From: Corticium candelabrum
Taxonomy: Eukaryota; Porifera; Homoscleromorpha; Homosclerophorida; Plakinidae
Length of the DNA: 64,000 nt
Direction of reading: 5' to 3'
Assembly (NCBI RefSeq): GCF_963422355.1
Contig: NC_085095.1
Span: 6,472,827-6,536,826, forward strand
Under the pieces are notes generated by a model. That model saw nothing but the letters and a program-made list of their open reading frames with translations. It was not told the DNA's origin and searched no databases. Shown piece by piece: positions 34,795-47,110 of the stretch. Numbering within the stretch: position 1 is the first letter of the stretch; every line of letters starts with the position of its first letter. Made by a program: the position numbers and the translations under genes.

Positions 34795-35355
34795 GTGCTG
34801 CTGCTGCCGCCGCCGCCGCCGCCGCCACCCACTACGGCTGCAGCTGCTGCTGCTGCCACTGCTGCTGCTGCTGCTCAGCAGTTACTCCATCATGTCACTC
34901 TATGATACTAGTATACAATCGAAACAATTGAAACACTATCAACAGCCACTGTCTATATGTCACTTCAAGTGCAATCTAAACTCAGTTACTATATGTCATC
35001 ATGTTCTTCTTCATCTTTGCTGCATGGGAGTGCTGCTGCCGCTGCTGCTGCCGCTGCTGCTGCCGCTGCTGCTGCCGCTGCTGCCGCTGCTGCTGCCGCT
35101 GCTGCTGCCGCTGCTGCTGCCGCTGCTGCTGCTGATGCCGCTGCTGCGGCTGCCGCTGCCGCTGCTGATGCCGCTGCTGCTGCTGCCGCCGCCGCTGCCG
35201 CCACCCACTGCGGCTGCCGCTGCTGCTGCTGCTGCTGCCGCTGCTGCTGCCGCTGCTGCTGCCGCTGCTGCTGCTGCTGCTGCTGTCGCTGCCGCTGTCG
35301 CTGCCGCTGTCGCTGCCGCTGTCGCTGCCGCTGCCGCTGCCGCTGCTGCTGCTGA
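34795..35355. repeat. CTG/GCC triplet repeat tracts in a tandem duplication
   Basis: Two tracts of CTG, GCT and GCC triplets (34,795-34,878 and about 35,030-35,355) lie inside a repeated unit: the sequences before (ACTCAGTTACTATATGTCAT) and after (ACTCCATCATGTCACTCTAT) each tract match. Poly-Ala, poly-Leu and poly-Gln frames across the tract are not supported as genes. Confidence 0.88.
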
Positions 35356-35395
35356 GCAGTCACTCCATCATGTCACTCTATGATACTAGTATACA

Positions 35396-35825
35396 ATCGA
35401 AACAATTGAAACACTATCAACAGTCACTGTCTATATGTCACTTCTTCTTTGCTTTTTTTGACAGAACTGACACTCCAGAGAGTGAGGCAATTGTATGCTA
35501 GTTCCTTGCCTAAGGGAATTCATGTATGTGGCCCTCCCTCACTCAAACTCTAACCCAAAGGTCTCGGATGTTGCAAATCTCCAACTGCACACTCTAACAA
35601 ATTGAGCCACATCGAAACAATTGAAACACTATCAACAGTCACTGTCTATATGTCACTTCTTCTTTGCTTTTTTTGACAGAACTGACACTCCAGAGAGTGA
35701 GGCAATTGTATGCTAGTTCCTTGCCTAAGGGAATTCATGTATGTGGCCCTCCCTCACTCAAACTCTAACCCAAAGGTCTCGGATGTTGCAAATCTCCAAC
35801 TGCACACTCTAACAAATTGAGCCAC
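35396..35825 (-). repeat. SINE copies b and c in a 215-bp tandem duplication
   Basis: Two direct copies of a 215-base unit (35,396-35,610 and 35,611-35,825). Each holds the tRNA-like head (35,610-35,528 and 35,825-35,743 on the minus strand) and a body that ends in an A-rich tail (GTCAAAAAAAGCAAAG). The two are almost identical, so the duplication is recent and includes flanking sequence. Confidence 0.65.
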
Positions 35826-35884
35826 ATACATCCATACATACATGCATGCATACATATGTATCTATATATTTGTATATATATTTT

Positions 35885-35948
35885 AATGCTATGTATGTTG
35901 TATAATATACTACATAATATTCTGTATAATATACTGTATAATATACTG

Positions 35949-36033
<85 letters not shown>

Positions 36034-36142
36034 TATAATATACTGTATAATATACTGTATATATACTGTATAATATACTGTATAATATACTGTATAATAT
36101 ACTGTATAATATACTGTATAATATACTGTATAATATACTGTA
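35885..36142. repeat. TGTATAATATAC repeats and (CA)n
   Basis: Tandem TGTATAATATAC units surround a (CA)n tract (35,957-36,030). The same motif, inverted, lies at 38,910-39,110 with a (CA)n at 39,121-39,226. Confidence 0.9.
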
Positions 36143-36970
36143 TATATTTTTGCATGACGATTTTAGCCAAATGAGTCCTGTTGTATTAATTTATTTCTGC
36201 TTCTATGCAAATGAACATGTGTTCTCCATTGTCATAGACTGTACTCAGTTTCTGGCCAAGAGAAAAGGCGGCGCACGTCCCCTACACAGGGATTCACAGC
36301 TCTTTCGGAAAGAATCTGCTGATCTTGTTGTTTTCGAGAAGTAGGTTTGTTTTGACTATATACTTGACGAGCGAAGGAATCAGAGTGTCCCATGTGAAAC
36401 ACTGACTAACCTATTGGGCCGGGACTATGACAATAGTCACCATTGCAAGCGGTTTAATTACTCTACATCAATTTGTCAACATCACCAACTTAATTAATTA
36501 AAGAAGACCTGAATTTAGTGCTGGAATAAATTAGAATACAGAATTAGTCAAAAGGTAACTATGCCGTTAAATTTGTGTCATAGTCTGAAATATAATATAT
36601 GAAACCGTTTGATGGGAGTCTGAAGCTGCTTATGTCGATACAACGAATACGCCAAATATTTGCGAACGTCTATCTTCAATGTACCATTACAGTATTCATG
36701 CAGGATCTTAGGTTTGAAGAGATAACATTCCTTTATGTGCACATTTAATTAACATCAATCAAGACAGATGGTAATATACCTACCTACTCGTCAGGTGTCT
36801 GTAAAACAATATATGACTACACTAGTACTAGCTACGCAAATACGTAGCTAATACGTGCTATCGTTTAGTACAGTACCACATAAAACCATAAAATTTGTTA
36901 TTAATAGCTTGAGTAACACACAACATGCATGTCATTCTGTCAGAATTAAGATCCTCACGCTCTGATCATT
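36143..36970. other. AT-rich sequence without a recognised gene
   Basis: A few frames of up to about 64 codons show no recognisable motif and no splice structure. I see nothing else in it. Confidence 0.4.
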
Positions 36971-36984
36971 ATAATTACTCTATT

Positions 36985-37135
36985 AAATACAGTATATCAT
37001 ACAGTATATTATACAGTATATTATACAGTATATTATACTGTATATTATACAGTGTATTATACAGTATATTATACAGTATATTATACAGTATATTATACAG
37101 TATATTATACAGTGTATTATACAGTATATTATACA

Positions 37136-37197
<62 letters not shown>

Positions 37198-37300
37198 TAT
37201 ATTATACAGTGTACATACATATATTATACAGTACAATATACAATATTATATACAGTATATTATACAGTATATTATATAGTATATTATACAGTATGTTATA
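36985..37300. repeat. (CAGTATATTATA)n and (TA)n tract
   Basis: Tandem CAGTATATTATA units interrupted by (TA)n at about 37,139-37,193. It directly adjoins the hairpin at 37,309. Confidence 0.9.
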
Positions 37301-37308
37301 CGTATATG

Positions 37309-37421
37309 TTAATGCATGGTAGGGTCGACGATATCCAGTTTATTGACCGAGGTCTTGAGGAGAAAGCCCCGAAAAGACCGAGGTCAATACACTGGATATC
37401 GTCGACCCTACCATGCATTAA
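37309..37421. repeat. near-perfect 48-bp inverted repeat (hairpin)
   Basis: Arms 37,309-37,356 and 37,374-37,421 are complementary at about 43 of 48 positions, around a 17-base loop. The outer arm reads TTAATGCATGGTAGGGTCGA. TTAA stands at both ends, which would fit a TTAA target site. It could be a small foldback element or a hairpin RNA source. It lies near the middle of the large inverted duplication. Confidence 0.85.
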
Positions 37422-37646
37422 TTAACCTATTTGTTGCATGTTTAACATCCTACTGTAATTAGAATTTATATCTAGATTATTCGAGTTGAATTAGAGTGGT
37501 TGTGTATTGCAATGACAGCTAAAGTTTTATGTCAAACAACCACATTTTGACAGCTGTGAAGTGTTCTTGATGTGCACTTCAGTTCCATAAGGCCACGTGC
37601 TCAAAAGTATTAGTACAGTACAGTATCCACGTGTTTTGCAAGCGTG

Positions 37647-38675
37647 ATGTCGGATCAGAAAGACCATAATAATGACCAGGACGACGACTTTCAGCCGCCA
37701 ACAAAGATGAGACTCATTGGTTCCAAAAAGCTTACCACTAGTACTAGCCAGCTTGACAGCACATTTGCTGAAAAGAGAATACGGACAAAGTACAGGAGTA
37801 CAGCCAGGATACGATTTGCAAGAACACGACTGCCTGCAACAGTTGGGTGATGCGAATATTTGAAGGTACCGACAGACAGACTTTCTCTCAACGAAGGATT
37901 CACAACTAGATGCAGCCAAACCACAGACGGATTGTCAAAAAGTCTGTTACATTTACGTTGAGCACGATCCAAAAATCATAGTGGTGGACTAAGTGCATGA
38001 TTTACGGCATTCAAACAAAAAAGTCACAAGATAAATTATAGTCAAGCTCCAACGTGACTCTGTAAGGTAATAGCATTTTGTGGTTTGTGGTTTATCAGAT
38101 ACGCTAATGAAGAAGCTGGTGACCGTTGCCACGTAAAATTTTGTATCTCTACATCTTAGTAAGTTGCCAGCAGAATTTTCTCGAGAAGCCTTCTATTATA
38201 AACCTTTGTTATCTACACCCTCATTTGGTCCTTGGTATTCAAAGCAAGTAATCAATCCTAATACTCTGGCTACAATGATGAAAGTGATGACAACTGAAGC
38301 TGGTCTTCCAGTTCGAACCAACCCCGCTCTTCGAGCTACTAGTGCGACAAGGCTGTTTCAAGGGGGAGTTCCTGAACATGTCATTCAAGGCAGAACCGGC
38401 CCAAAACCCTGCAAGCACTGGGAAAATACCAAGAGCCATCTGAATTGCAGCAAATGGCAGCTTGCAAAGTTTTGGATAATGGCTATGCACACACAGATTA
38501 CACTGACGCAAAAGTCAAGAAGTCCGGAGAGACAACGGAACAGGCAGATGAGCTCAAAGTAGTCCAGGTTGAACACCCGTCTGAAACGGGAAGAGAGAAT
38601 TCGGCGTCATTTGTCATTTCTGACTGCGTCTTTACAAACTGTAGTACTGTGAACATTATTATTGGTAAAGAATAA
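37647..38675 (+). pseudogene. Crypton-type tyrosine recombinase remnant
   Basis: The frame at 38,164-38,562 has the C-terminal recombinase pattern seen in Crypton-derived (DUF3504/KIAA1958-like) proteins: AFYYKPLL, PWYSKQVINPNTLATMM, TNPALRATSATRLFQGGV and IQGRTG. A one-base shift near 38,395 moves the rest, including the Tyr-containing LGKYQEPSEL, to the frame 38,445-38,675, which ends SDCVFTNCSTVNIIIGKE. The box-II His expected before xxR is Pro here (PALR). A short frame from ATG 37,647 (SDQKDHNNDQDDD) may be the N-terminus, itself frame-shifted, and the middle is missing or not readable. It is therefore not functional as read. Confidence 0.6.
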
Positions 38676-38899
38676 GCTTTCAATCTAAAATAGGTATGCC
38701 CATGTATTGATTGCTAGTTGGTTTTCGTTTTTGCTATTTTTTCGTTAAGTTAGTTGTGTTTTATGTCAGTAAGCAGTATACAGATATTGAACGGTCAATA
38801 AACGTTTATTGACCGGTAAATATACAACATGCGGTTGGGTTGCTTTGTAGGAGTGTAATATAACGAGAAAAAGAATCCTAGCAAAGGCGGAATAAACAC

Positions 38900-39830
<931 letters not shown>

Positions 39831-39849
39831 TTGCGCCCAGTCATGTTAG

Positions 39850-42800
39850 ATGAAGACTCCACAAAACTTTCCGTAGGTAACTGGGTTGGCGGGGCGTGAT
39901 CTGTAATCTCTTCTCCACCTCCTGAGTCTGCAAGCGTAGGAGTAGTGTTTTATGTTGCCTCCGCACGAACTGCGGGAACGGGTGCCTGGGTTCAAGCTTT
40001 GGGCATATCCTGCTCATATCCTTCGGGCTGTCGATCATACTGCCTCAAATGTTGTCGATTCCAGAGCAAAATTCGCCTGGCGTCCTACACCCCCACCTGG
40101 CGCCCGTACTGTTTCACTACTCGCCATCTTTGGTGGTATCTGTGCGTCCATCCTGCAGTATCGCTGTAGTGCCCGGTTTTAGTGTGGGTGTACCCCTCTC
40201 CTCGCGTCGTGCCCATCCGCCATCTTCGCCTTCGCTCTCAGCTGGTGTGCGAGGTTAATCATAACAGGGTGATGATAGGATGGTACCCGGGTGAGGAGGG
40301 CACGGCCGAAGAAGGCTTTTCTTGGCGTGGTTTCTAACATCTTGTGAGTAGAATTTCGGTCCATCAAGACTTGCTGTAATTAGCGTGGGAAAGAAATGGA
40401 CGGCCGTAATCCTTTTAGCCGTTTCCGCAAAACACAGTGGAGCCTCTCGACCATCTCATTGGATCTTGGGTACCGCGGGCTTGAATGAACGTGGCGAAGA
40501 TTCAACTGCTTGAGAAATTGTTCCATCTTTGCCGCTGTGAACTGAGGTCCATTGTCAGTCACTAGGACTGATGGGAGCCCAAACCTCGCGAACACCTCCA
40601 TAAGTTTGTCGATCACTGCTGTGGCTATTGTTGAGCCCAGGGGGATCACTTCAGGGTAGCGAGAGCCGTAGTCAATGATCGACAAGCACGAATGTCCTTT
40701 TATTGACACGAGGTCAATCGCCAGTATATTCCAGTCACTTTCAACTTTGGACGGCTGCAAGTCTTGTTCTTGATTAGAACGCCTCCGCCAGCACACTCCA
40801 CACTGTTCTGCGAAGGCAGTCACCTCTTTGGTCAGCCTGGGCCACCAGAGTCTTGTCCTCGGCGTGTCTAAGAAAGCGTCTCGGCCTGAGTGACCCTCAT
40901 GGGCTAGTCTTAGTACCGGTTGTCTGAGATTCTCGGAAAGAACATAGCGACTATCAAACAGTAAGACACCGTCAATTGCTGTCAGTTGCACACGCATTAG
41001 GAAGTATGATTCTTCTTGTGGGCTGAGGTCTCTCCAGGACGCGGTAATGACTCTCTTCTTGAGACTGCCGATGAGAAGATCATCCTCGGATGCTCTTTGT
41101 ATTTTGTCGATAGCCACTGGTGCTTCTTCTAAAACCATATTCACATATTCGCGCATGGATCGGCATTCCTCGGGCGACGGGTGTTGGTCCACCAGTGGGG
41201 CCCTAGATAATGCGTCTGCAAACACCAAGTGATGGCTGGGTGTGTACGTCAGTGAGTATTAATACGGCATCAGGACGACCAACCAACCCTGAAGCCGAGG
41301 TGGTATGTCATCGAATGGCTTGCACACGATGTTGACCACCGGTTTATAATCGGTAAAGGCCTGTATGTGTCGTCCCAGTACAAATTGACGGAAGCGTGTG
41401 ATTGCAAATACAACTCCGAGCATTTCCATTTCCAACTGAAAAGAACGGGTTTCCGCTGCTGTCAATGACCGACTAGCGCATGACACCGGGGTCCATTGAC
41501 CACTGTCATCTTTCTGGCAAAACATCGCCCCCAGTCCTTGTGGTAAAGCATCGCTACTAATAGCCGTTGGGACCAAGTTGGAGGGTCGGAAATATACGAG
41601 CTTTTGCAAGGCTGTTGCAATACTCCTCTTTGCTGCGTCGTAGGTGTTCTTCAACTCCGCGTTGACCACAAGTGGCTCCTGCTTGGCAATTCGACGTAAA
41701 CCATCTGTGATTTGTGAGAGATGGAGAATAAATTTGCCTAGGTATGTGGTTAGGTCAAGGAAACGCCGCAAATCTGTGACTGAGGTGGGACAGGGCATCT
41801 CCTAAATGGCCCTCAACTTGTCTGCGTCTGGTCCTATTCCTTGGCCAGTTAGCCAGTGGCCCAGATATTTGACTTGAGTCTGTCAAAGCTGGCACTTTGC
41901 TCAGTTGAGCCTCAAATTGGCGTTGCTCAAGCCCAGCAATACCAATTCCATCCTCCTGTCGTGCTCTTCCTGAGACGTGCCGAATACAAGAATGTTGTCT
42001 ATATAGATCATCACTCTCTCTCTGTGCTGTGCAGGATGTCACTGACCACGCGTTGAAAGATCTCTGGGGCACTGCTGATACCGAATGGGAGTCGTTTAAA
42101 TTTTGGTAGAGGCCACAATGGGATGTGAAAGTGGTGTATGAGCGGGAGTCCATGGCCAGCGGGATCTGATGGAAGCCCGATTCTGCATCTAGGACGGAGA
42201 ATACTTTAGCTCCTTCCAGCTTTGCCGTTATCTCCTCTAATGTAGGCAACATATGCCTCTCCCGTATGATGGCTATATTTAGACGTCTGTAGTCCACGCA
42301 CAGTCTTAGCGTGCCATTCGTCTTCCGTGTTGGTACTAGTGGCGATACCCACGGTGTGGCTTCCTGGACTGACTCGATCACGTCACATTCTTCCAGCCTT
42401 TTGATCTCCGCTTCGATAGCTTCCGGAGACTGAAAGCATGGCGCCTGGAAGGGAGTGCAACCAGCGTTGCCTTGGGATCAACGGTGATGTCCACAGATCT
42501 GACTTTGACTACATTTACGTCCGCAAGTGACAACAACTGCAGCTGTATGATAAGTCTTGGCCGAAGAGTACAGTTTGTCCTGTTGGGACCACGAAGCACG
42601 TGCATGTGCAGGACTTGTTGCCGGACGAAATGGTAACGTCTGCTACTCCAAGTGTTGCGACCGGCATGCCGTCATAGACCTTAAGAACTGTGTGGCTTGG
42701 TCGTGTCGCTGCCACGTCTGTGGTAATAAGGGTTCTAGTTGCCCCGTGTCCAGCAGTCCTTGCAGCGTTTTTCGTTGACTGTTAGTGTCCTTGTGAAGAG

Positions 42801-43530
42801 TTTCGACTGTTGCCCACTCCCTGTCTTGTATACCGTGTCGTAATCCTCAGTTACCCGATTTTTCTGCTCATCTGCTTCTAGGCCATGTTCTTCTTGGTCC
42901 ACTGCACGTGCCAGTGCCATCTTGTTCTTACGGAAGCACACTGCAGCAAAGTGCCCCATCTTGTGACAGTGGGAGCACTGACTCTCTGCGGCCGGGCAGT
43001 GTTGTTTCCCTCTAGTATGGTGGCGACCACAGTATCTGCACTTCCCAGCATTTCTTGTACTCAGTGGATTTGATTGGCTCACTTTGTTGCTAGGCTTGGC
43101 GGTGGAACTTTCTCATACACGGAGCTGTCAGCTATAGATGCCTCACACACCACCGCTTTTGACACTGCCGAGCCAGGATGATTTGCGACTTTTTTTGTAG
43201 TCCCATTCGAATATCGTTATCTCTTAGCTCAACAATCAATTGATCTCTAATTTGTCCGTTCACTATCGTGTCTACACGCGTTGATTTGAACTCACATGCG
43301 TCTACCTTGGCTTGTAGGCGTCCTAAGAACGCTGTCACGGTCTCCTGGCTTTGCTGCTTTAGTTGTTGGAACTTGTGTCCCTCAGACGTTGTATTCACCG
43401 ACGGACAGAAGTGCGCTAGGACTGCGTCAGTCATTGTTTTGTATGAGTCTCCTTCATCTCCCACCACATCCGGGATAGCCAATTCTTTACAATTCGTCTA
43501 ATACTCAGTCCGGCCAAGTTCAGGAAAAGG
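39850..43530 (-). pseudogene. Gypsy-3: decayed Ty3/gypsy gag-pol
   Basis: Minus-strand order: gag (about 43,530-43,130, NLAGLSIRRIVKN then KFQQLKQQSQETVTAFLGRL), a zinc knuckle (CSHCHKMGHFAAVC), protease with DTG (about 42,750, frame broken beside it), RT (LCVDYRRLNIAI, VFSVLDAESGFHQIPL), RNase H (ISSDALPQGLGAMF, FTDYKPV), integrase (CGVCWRRR, VTDNGPQF, NEMVERLHC) and a tail to about 40,170 with FFGRALLTR. Many stops and shifts separate the parts. No LTR pair was found. It is one of the older insertions here. Confidence 0.82.
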
Positions 43531-43719
43531 TGTAACGAACGCGCGGTCTGTACTGGCTTACACAACGAGGATGAGAAAAGAGACAAAAGTATATTGCGTA
43601 CCTTAACTATATACCTATGTAACACGTGACTATAAACTAATTACATACACTTTTAACGCGCGCTACATAACTGTCCTTTCTAGTGTTAATGTCTTCATTA
43701 GCAGACTAAACTTCTAACA
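43531..43719 (-). repeat. possible LTR of Gypsy-4
   Basis: On the minus strand this piece begins TGTTAGAAG and ends TTCGTTACA, directly after the Gypsy-4 coding end. It also abuts the truncated gag of Gypsy-3. Only one copy is visible, so the boundaries are a guess. Confidence 0.3.
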
Positions 43720-43763
43720 AAACACCGAACACATAATTAAAAGAAGAAAGAAGTAAAACGAAC

Positions 43764-45086
43764 TCAGTGGTGTTCAAACTCGTAGTCCGCAAATCTTGAA
43801 GGAGTCTTCCCTGCTGTGGCACGTTGACGTCTATGAGGTTGACGTAAAGTTTGCTCGTCCTTGTTTTCTTCCTCGGAATCCTCGTTCTCTTCCTCTTTCT
43901 TGGACTGAGCGGAAACGGCAGTGGCTTGCGGATGTTGCTTGTCTGCTGCACTAACTCCCTCGTACCGTGAAGAGAAAGGTATGATGCGCTGGACGTGGGC
44001 CGCAGTGCGTTTACCTGTAAGGATGTGTGCCAAATCATAATGAACGTCAGACAGGCGGCGCAGAACACGATACGGTCCGTCATAGGATTTGCTGAGCTTG
44101 GGCGACAAACCTGATTTTCGCAGCGGAGAGTGTAATAAGACCAACGATCCCGGTTCAAAAGTGACTGAATTATGCTTGAGATCGTAAAAGCGCTTTCGTG
44201 TGAAATCTGCCTTTTCTTGGTGACACCTGGCGGTATCAAATGCGTCCTTGATGTTCTTCGTAAGGGCTAGACCATACTGGTGTACGTCCTCAACGAAACT
44301 CTGTGGAGGACTGGCTAAAAGGTCAGTAGGAAGCTGAGGATCTCTTCCGTGAACGAGATAAAACGGAGTGTTACCGATGGCGTCCACGAAGCCGTGCGAT
44401 AGGCAAACGCGATCGCTTCAACATAGTCGTCCCAATCATCTTGATGATCGTTAACGTAGGCTGATAAGGCAGAAGCGATGTATCGGTTAGTCGCTCAACT
44501 TGTCCATTGGTTTGAGAGTGATACGCGCTGGAAAATATCTTCTTAATGCCCAAGCGTTCAGCCATACGTTTAAATAAGGTGCACATAAATTGTGACCCCT
44601 ATCCGACAAGAGCGTTGTGGGACATCCGTGGTGAAGAACAATGCGGTCCACAACGACATCAGCGACAGTACTAGCGGTAATGTCTGGCACAGGTGCAAGC
44701 TCGACCCATCTGGAAAATTGGTCGACGACCATCACGACGATGTAACGATTGCCAGTGACAGTACGTGGTAGCGGTCCGAAAATGTCGACTCCGACTACTT
44801 CAAATGGGCGAGTAGCCCTGAATAATTGCGATTTTCCATATCAGGACGGTTTGGAAGTCTTCTTGGACTGGCATTCCATACAGGAACGTACAAAATCTTT
44901 CACGTCCTGTCCGAGATCCTTCCAGTACCATGGAGCCGCTACGACAGCTGCGCGAGAACGCGTCTTTCGTTCCCCTCCCCCTCCCGATGTTGGTTGAGCT
45001 GGTTTCATGAAGGTAGCCCATTGCCTCGCCCACTCTAGAAAGGCCGAATTTTCACTTGTCACAAAAAAAACAACCAACGATCTCAA
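43764..45086 (-). pseudogene. Gypsy-4: decayed integrase part of a second gypsy family
   Basis: Only the 3' half is present. An integrase zinc-binding end (CMECQSKK) comes first, then core pieces VVDQFSRWVELAPVPD and LLSDRG, then YHSQTNGQVERL in another frame. A long tail (43,764-44,387) follows with NTPFYLVHGRDPQ, GSLVLLHSP, SKSYDGPYRVLRRL and an acidic end. At least three shifts occur. Gag, protease and RT are absent, and similarity stops at about 45,086. It differs in sequence from Gypsy-1, -2 and -3. Confidence 0.8.
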
Positions 45087-45658
45087 AACATAGACATACC
45101 ATTCAGCAAAAACACCCCAAACGGAGTCCTCCTAATTCGAAAGACGCGAAGAGCTTCAGCAAGTCAAACGAACTACGTCTGAACAGCCGGTGCGGTTGCA
45201 AGCGGTTGTTTTCTTCGTCAAATTGCGCCGCCATTCTGAAACGTACGGGAGTTCTAAAGGATCACGTGGATAGAACGAAGTCCCGGCTATCATCTGTGAC
45301 GTCGTGCATGCATCCGTTGTAACCGGATATATTTTATATTATTTATTGGAAATGTTGCGCAGTAGTGCTATGCGCATAATATGGGTGTGGTGTTAGCTCC
45401 GCCCGCCATTGTCCCTAGCGACAGCCAATGAGCATTCAGCATATAATTTGTTGCACGTGTGTTTCAATAGCTCCGCCTGGATATTTGTGTGGCGACCAAT
45501 CATCAGTTGCTATACTAGTAAATGCTCGGTTAGCATTGTGTTTGGCGAGCGAGGGTGTTCCGTCTTTACCTATTCGCGTAACAATGGTTGCGTTACGTAG
45601 CATTAGTTTCTGTCAAACAAACGCGTTGACTCAGGAAACAGACTTTCAGTTGCTCTTC
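45087..45658. other. unassigned sequence
   Basis: No gene recognised. A stretch near 45,398-45,432 holds GCTCCGCCCGCC and AGCCAATGAG, like GC and CCAAT boxes, but no gene follows. The part from 45,578 is repeated in diverged form at 46,664-46,750. Confidence 0.35.
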
Positions 45659-45660
45659 TA

Positions 45661-46601
45661 TAGTATTTTGCGTTCAATTATCTGAATCCGGTGTTCAATT
45701 ATCCAAATCCGGTGTTCAGTTATCCTATTCAGGCGTTCAATTATCCGATTCATGCGTTCAATTATCCGTTGCTTACCGCTGTTGTGCAATATCATGGAAA
45801 ACTGAATAACTTACATAGTCTGCGGTTGGGCAGCTGCTCAAATATCATCATTCATCAGCTGTCTAGACGCAATAATTTGTAGACTTTTAGTTGCTCTTTT
45901 ATAGTATTTTGCGTTCAGTTATACGAATCCGTTGGTCAATTATCCGAATTGGGCGTTCATTTACCCGTTGCCAGGGACTGTTGTGCAATATCATGGAAAA
46001 CTGAATAACTTACCTAGTCTGCGGTTGGGCAGCTGCCTAGACATCATCATTCATCAGCTGTCTAGGTGCAATAATTTGTAATTAATCTTGACTTTAGCGT
46101 GAATTTTTAGCGTGTGTTGTAGGATAATTTCTTTTGCACTAATCTTGGTGTCCCACGTTCCCACGGAGGTCTAACTAGGCTGTTGTGAGCGAACTAAATC
46201 TACATATCTAGGAAGCCTACAACAACGCCTTGCTCCGTCAATCGTGGTGTAATCTGCATACTTTGTAAATCGCGCGTCTTGCGTGATACCATGCAACAGT
46301 TCATCATGCGTCGCAGCTGGTTTTTAGCTAATGAAGAGCCCGAATTTCACTACTTCACCTTCCCACCTTTCTTGAATCAATCATTTATTGTTCAGCTGAA
46401 ACGTGAGTGAGCATCATAGAAAGACGTCATGAAAGAAATGTGCGACTAAAATAATTATTTCTATATTTGTTACTTCTAATTAGGACAGAACATCGGATAA
46501 TTGAATGCCCGAATCGGATAACTGAACGCCCAATTCGGATAATTGCTTGCCTGAATCGGGTAACTGAACGCTGAGTTCAGATAATTGAACGCAAAACACT
46601 C
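45661..46601. mobile_element. TA-flanked non-autonomous DNA element
   Basis: Both ends carry TTTTGCGTTCAATTATCTGA as an inverted repeat, followed by subterminal variants of GCGTTCAATTATCCGAAT. TA stands at both outer edges. Inside, about 235 bases are tandemly duplicated (about 45,652-45,885 and 45,890-46,082). No transposase is present. TA targets suggest a Tc1/mariner-type or similar helper. Confidence 0.6.
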
Positions 46602-47040
46602 TAGTTGCCTTCAATTCTTCGTTCACGCTTCAGTCGTCTCACTCGCTTACTGAGATAGTCGCGTAACAATGATCGCATAGTCACGTGACAATGGTTGCGT
46701 AGCAATAATTTCTATCAAAGTAACGCGCGGAAACTCAAAAAACAGACTTTTCTCTTCTTTTAGCTTATCTTTTTCATTCCGTTTGTCACGAATCAGTCTC
46801 CTTTTCTCTTTAGTCGCGTAAGGGAGCAAAATCGAGAGTCGTTTGACTCTCCTCGCCAAGAAATTACAATTGAGTCGACCCCTCAATAGAGGTCCCATGC
46901 TTCAATTTTTAGCGCATATGTTACGGAGTCAAAATTGCATTCATCTGGCATCGTCGTTTTGTCGATTTGTCTTTCTGTTTTGCCGTAAATCCGCATGACA
47001 AGTGCTGACGCACGTATATATATATATATATATATATAAA

Positions 47041-47059
47041 TCTAATATATAAAGCTCAA

Positions 47060-47110
<51 letters not shown>

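Larger units (their letters stand above)
34039..36150. repeat. left arm of a large inverted duplication
   Basis: In opposite orientation to 38,900-39,830. Matching pieces include about 34,041-34,365 with about 39,285-39,605, and the (TATACAG), (CA)n and GTATGTATGC-type segments (about 35,835-36,140) with about 38,910-39,275. The part left of it (32,330-34,040, without the two TIR elements) also matches 39,605-39,815. The triplet tracts and SINE copies are present only on this side. Confidence 0.65.

Noticed and set aside
34766..35383. Poly-Leu/Ala and poly-Gln/Arg ORFs
   Set aside because: Translation of CTG/GCC triplet tracts in several frames and both strands, with no flanking coding sequence.
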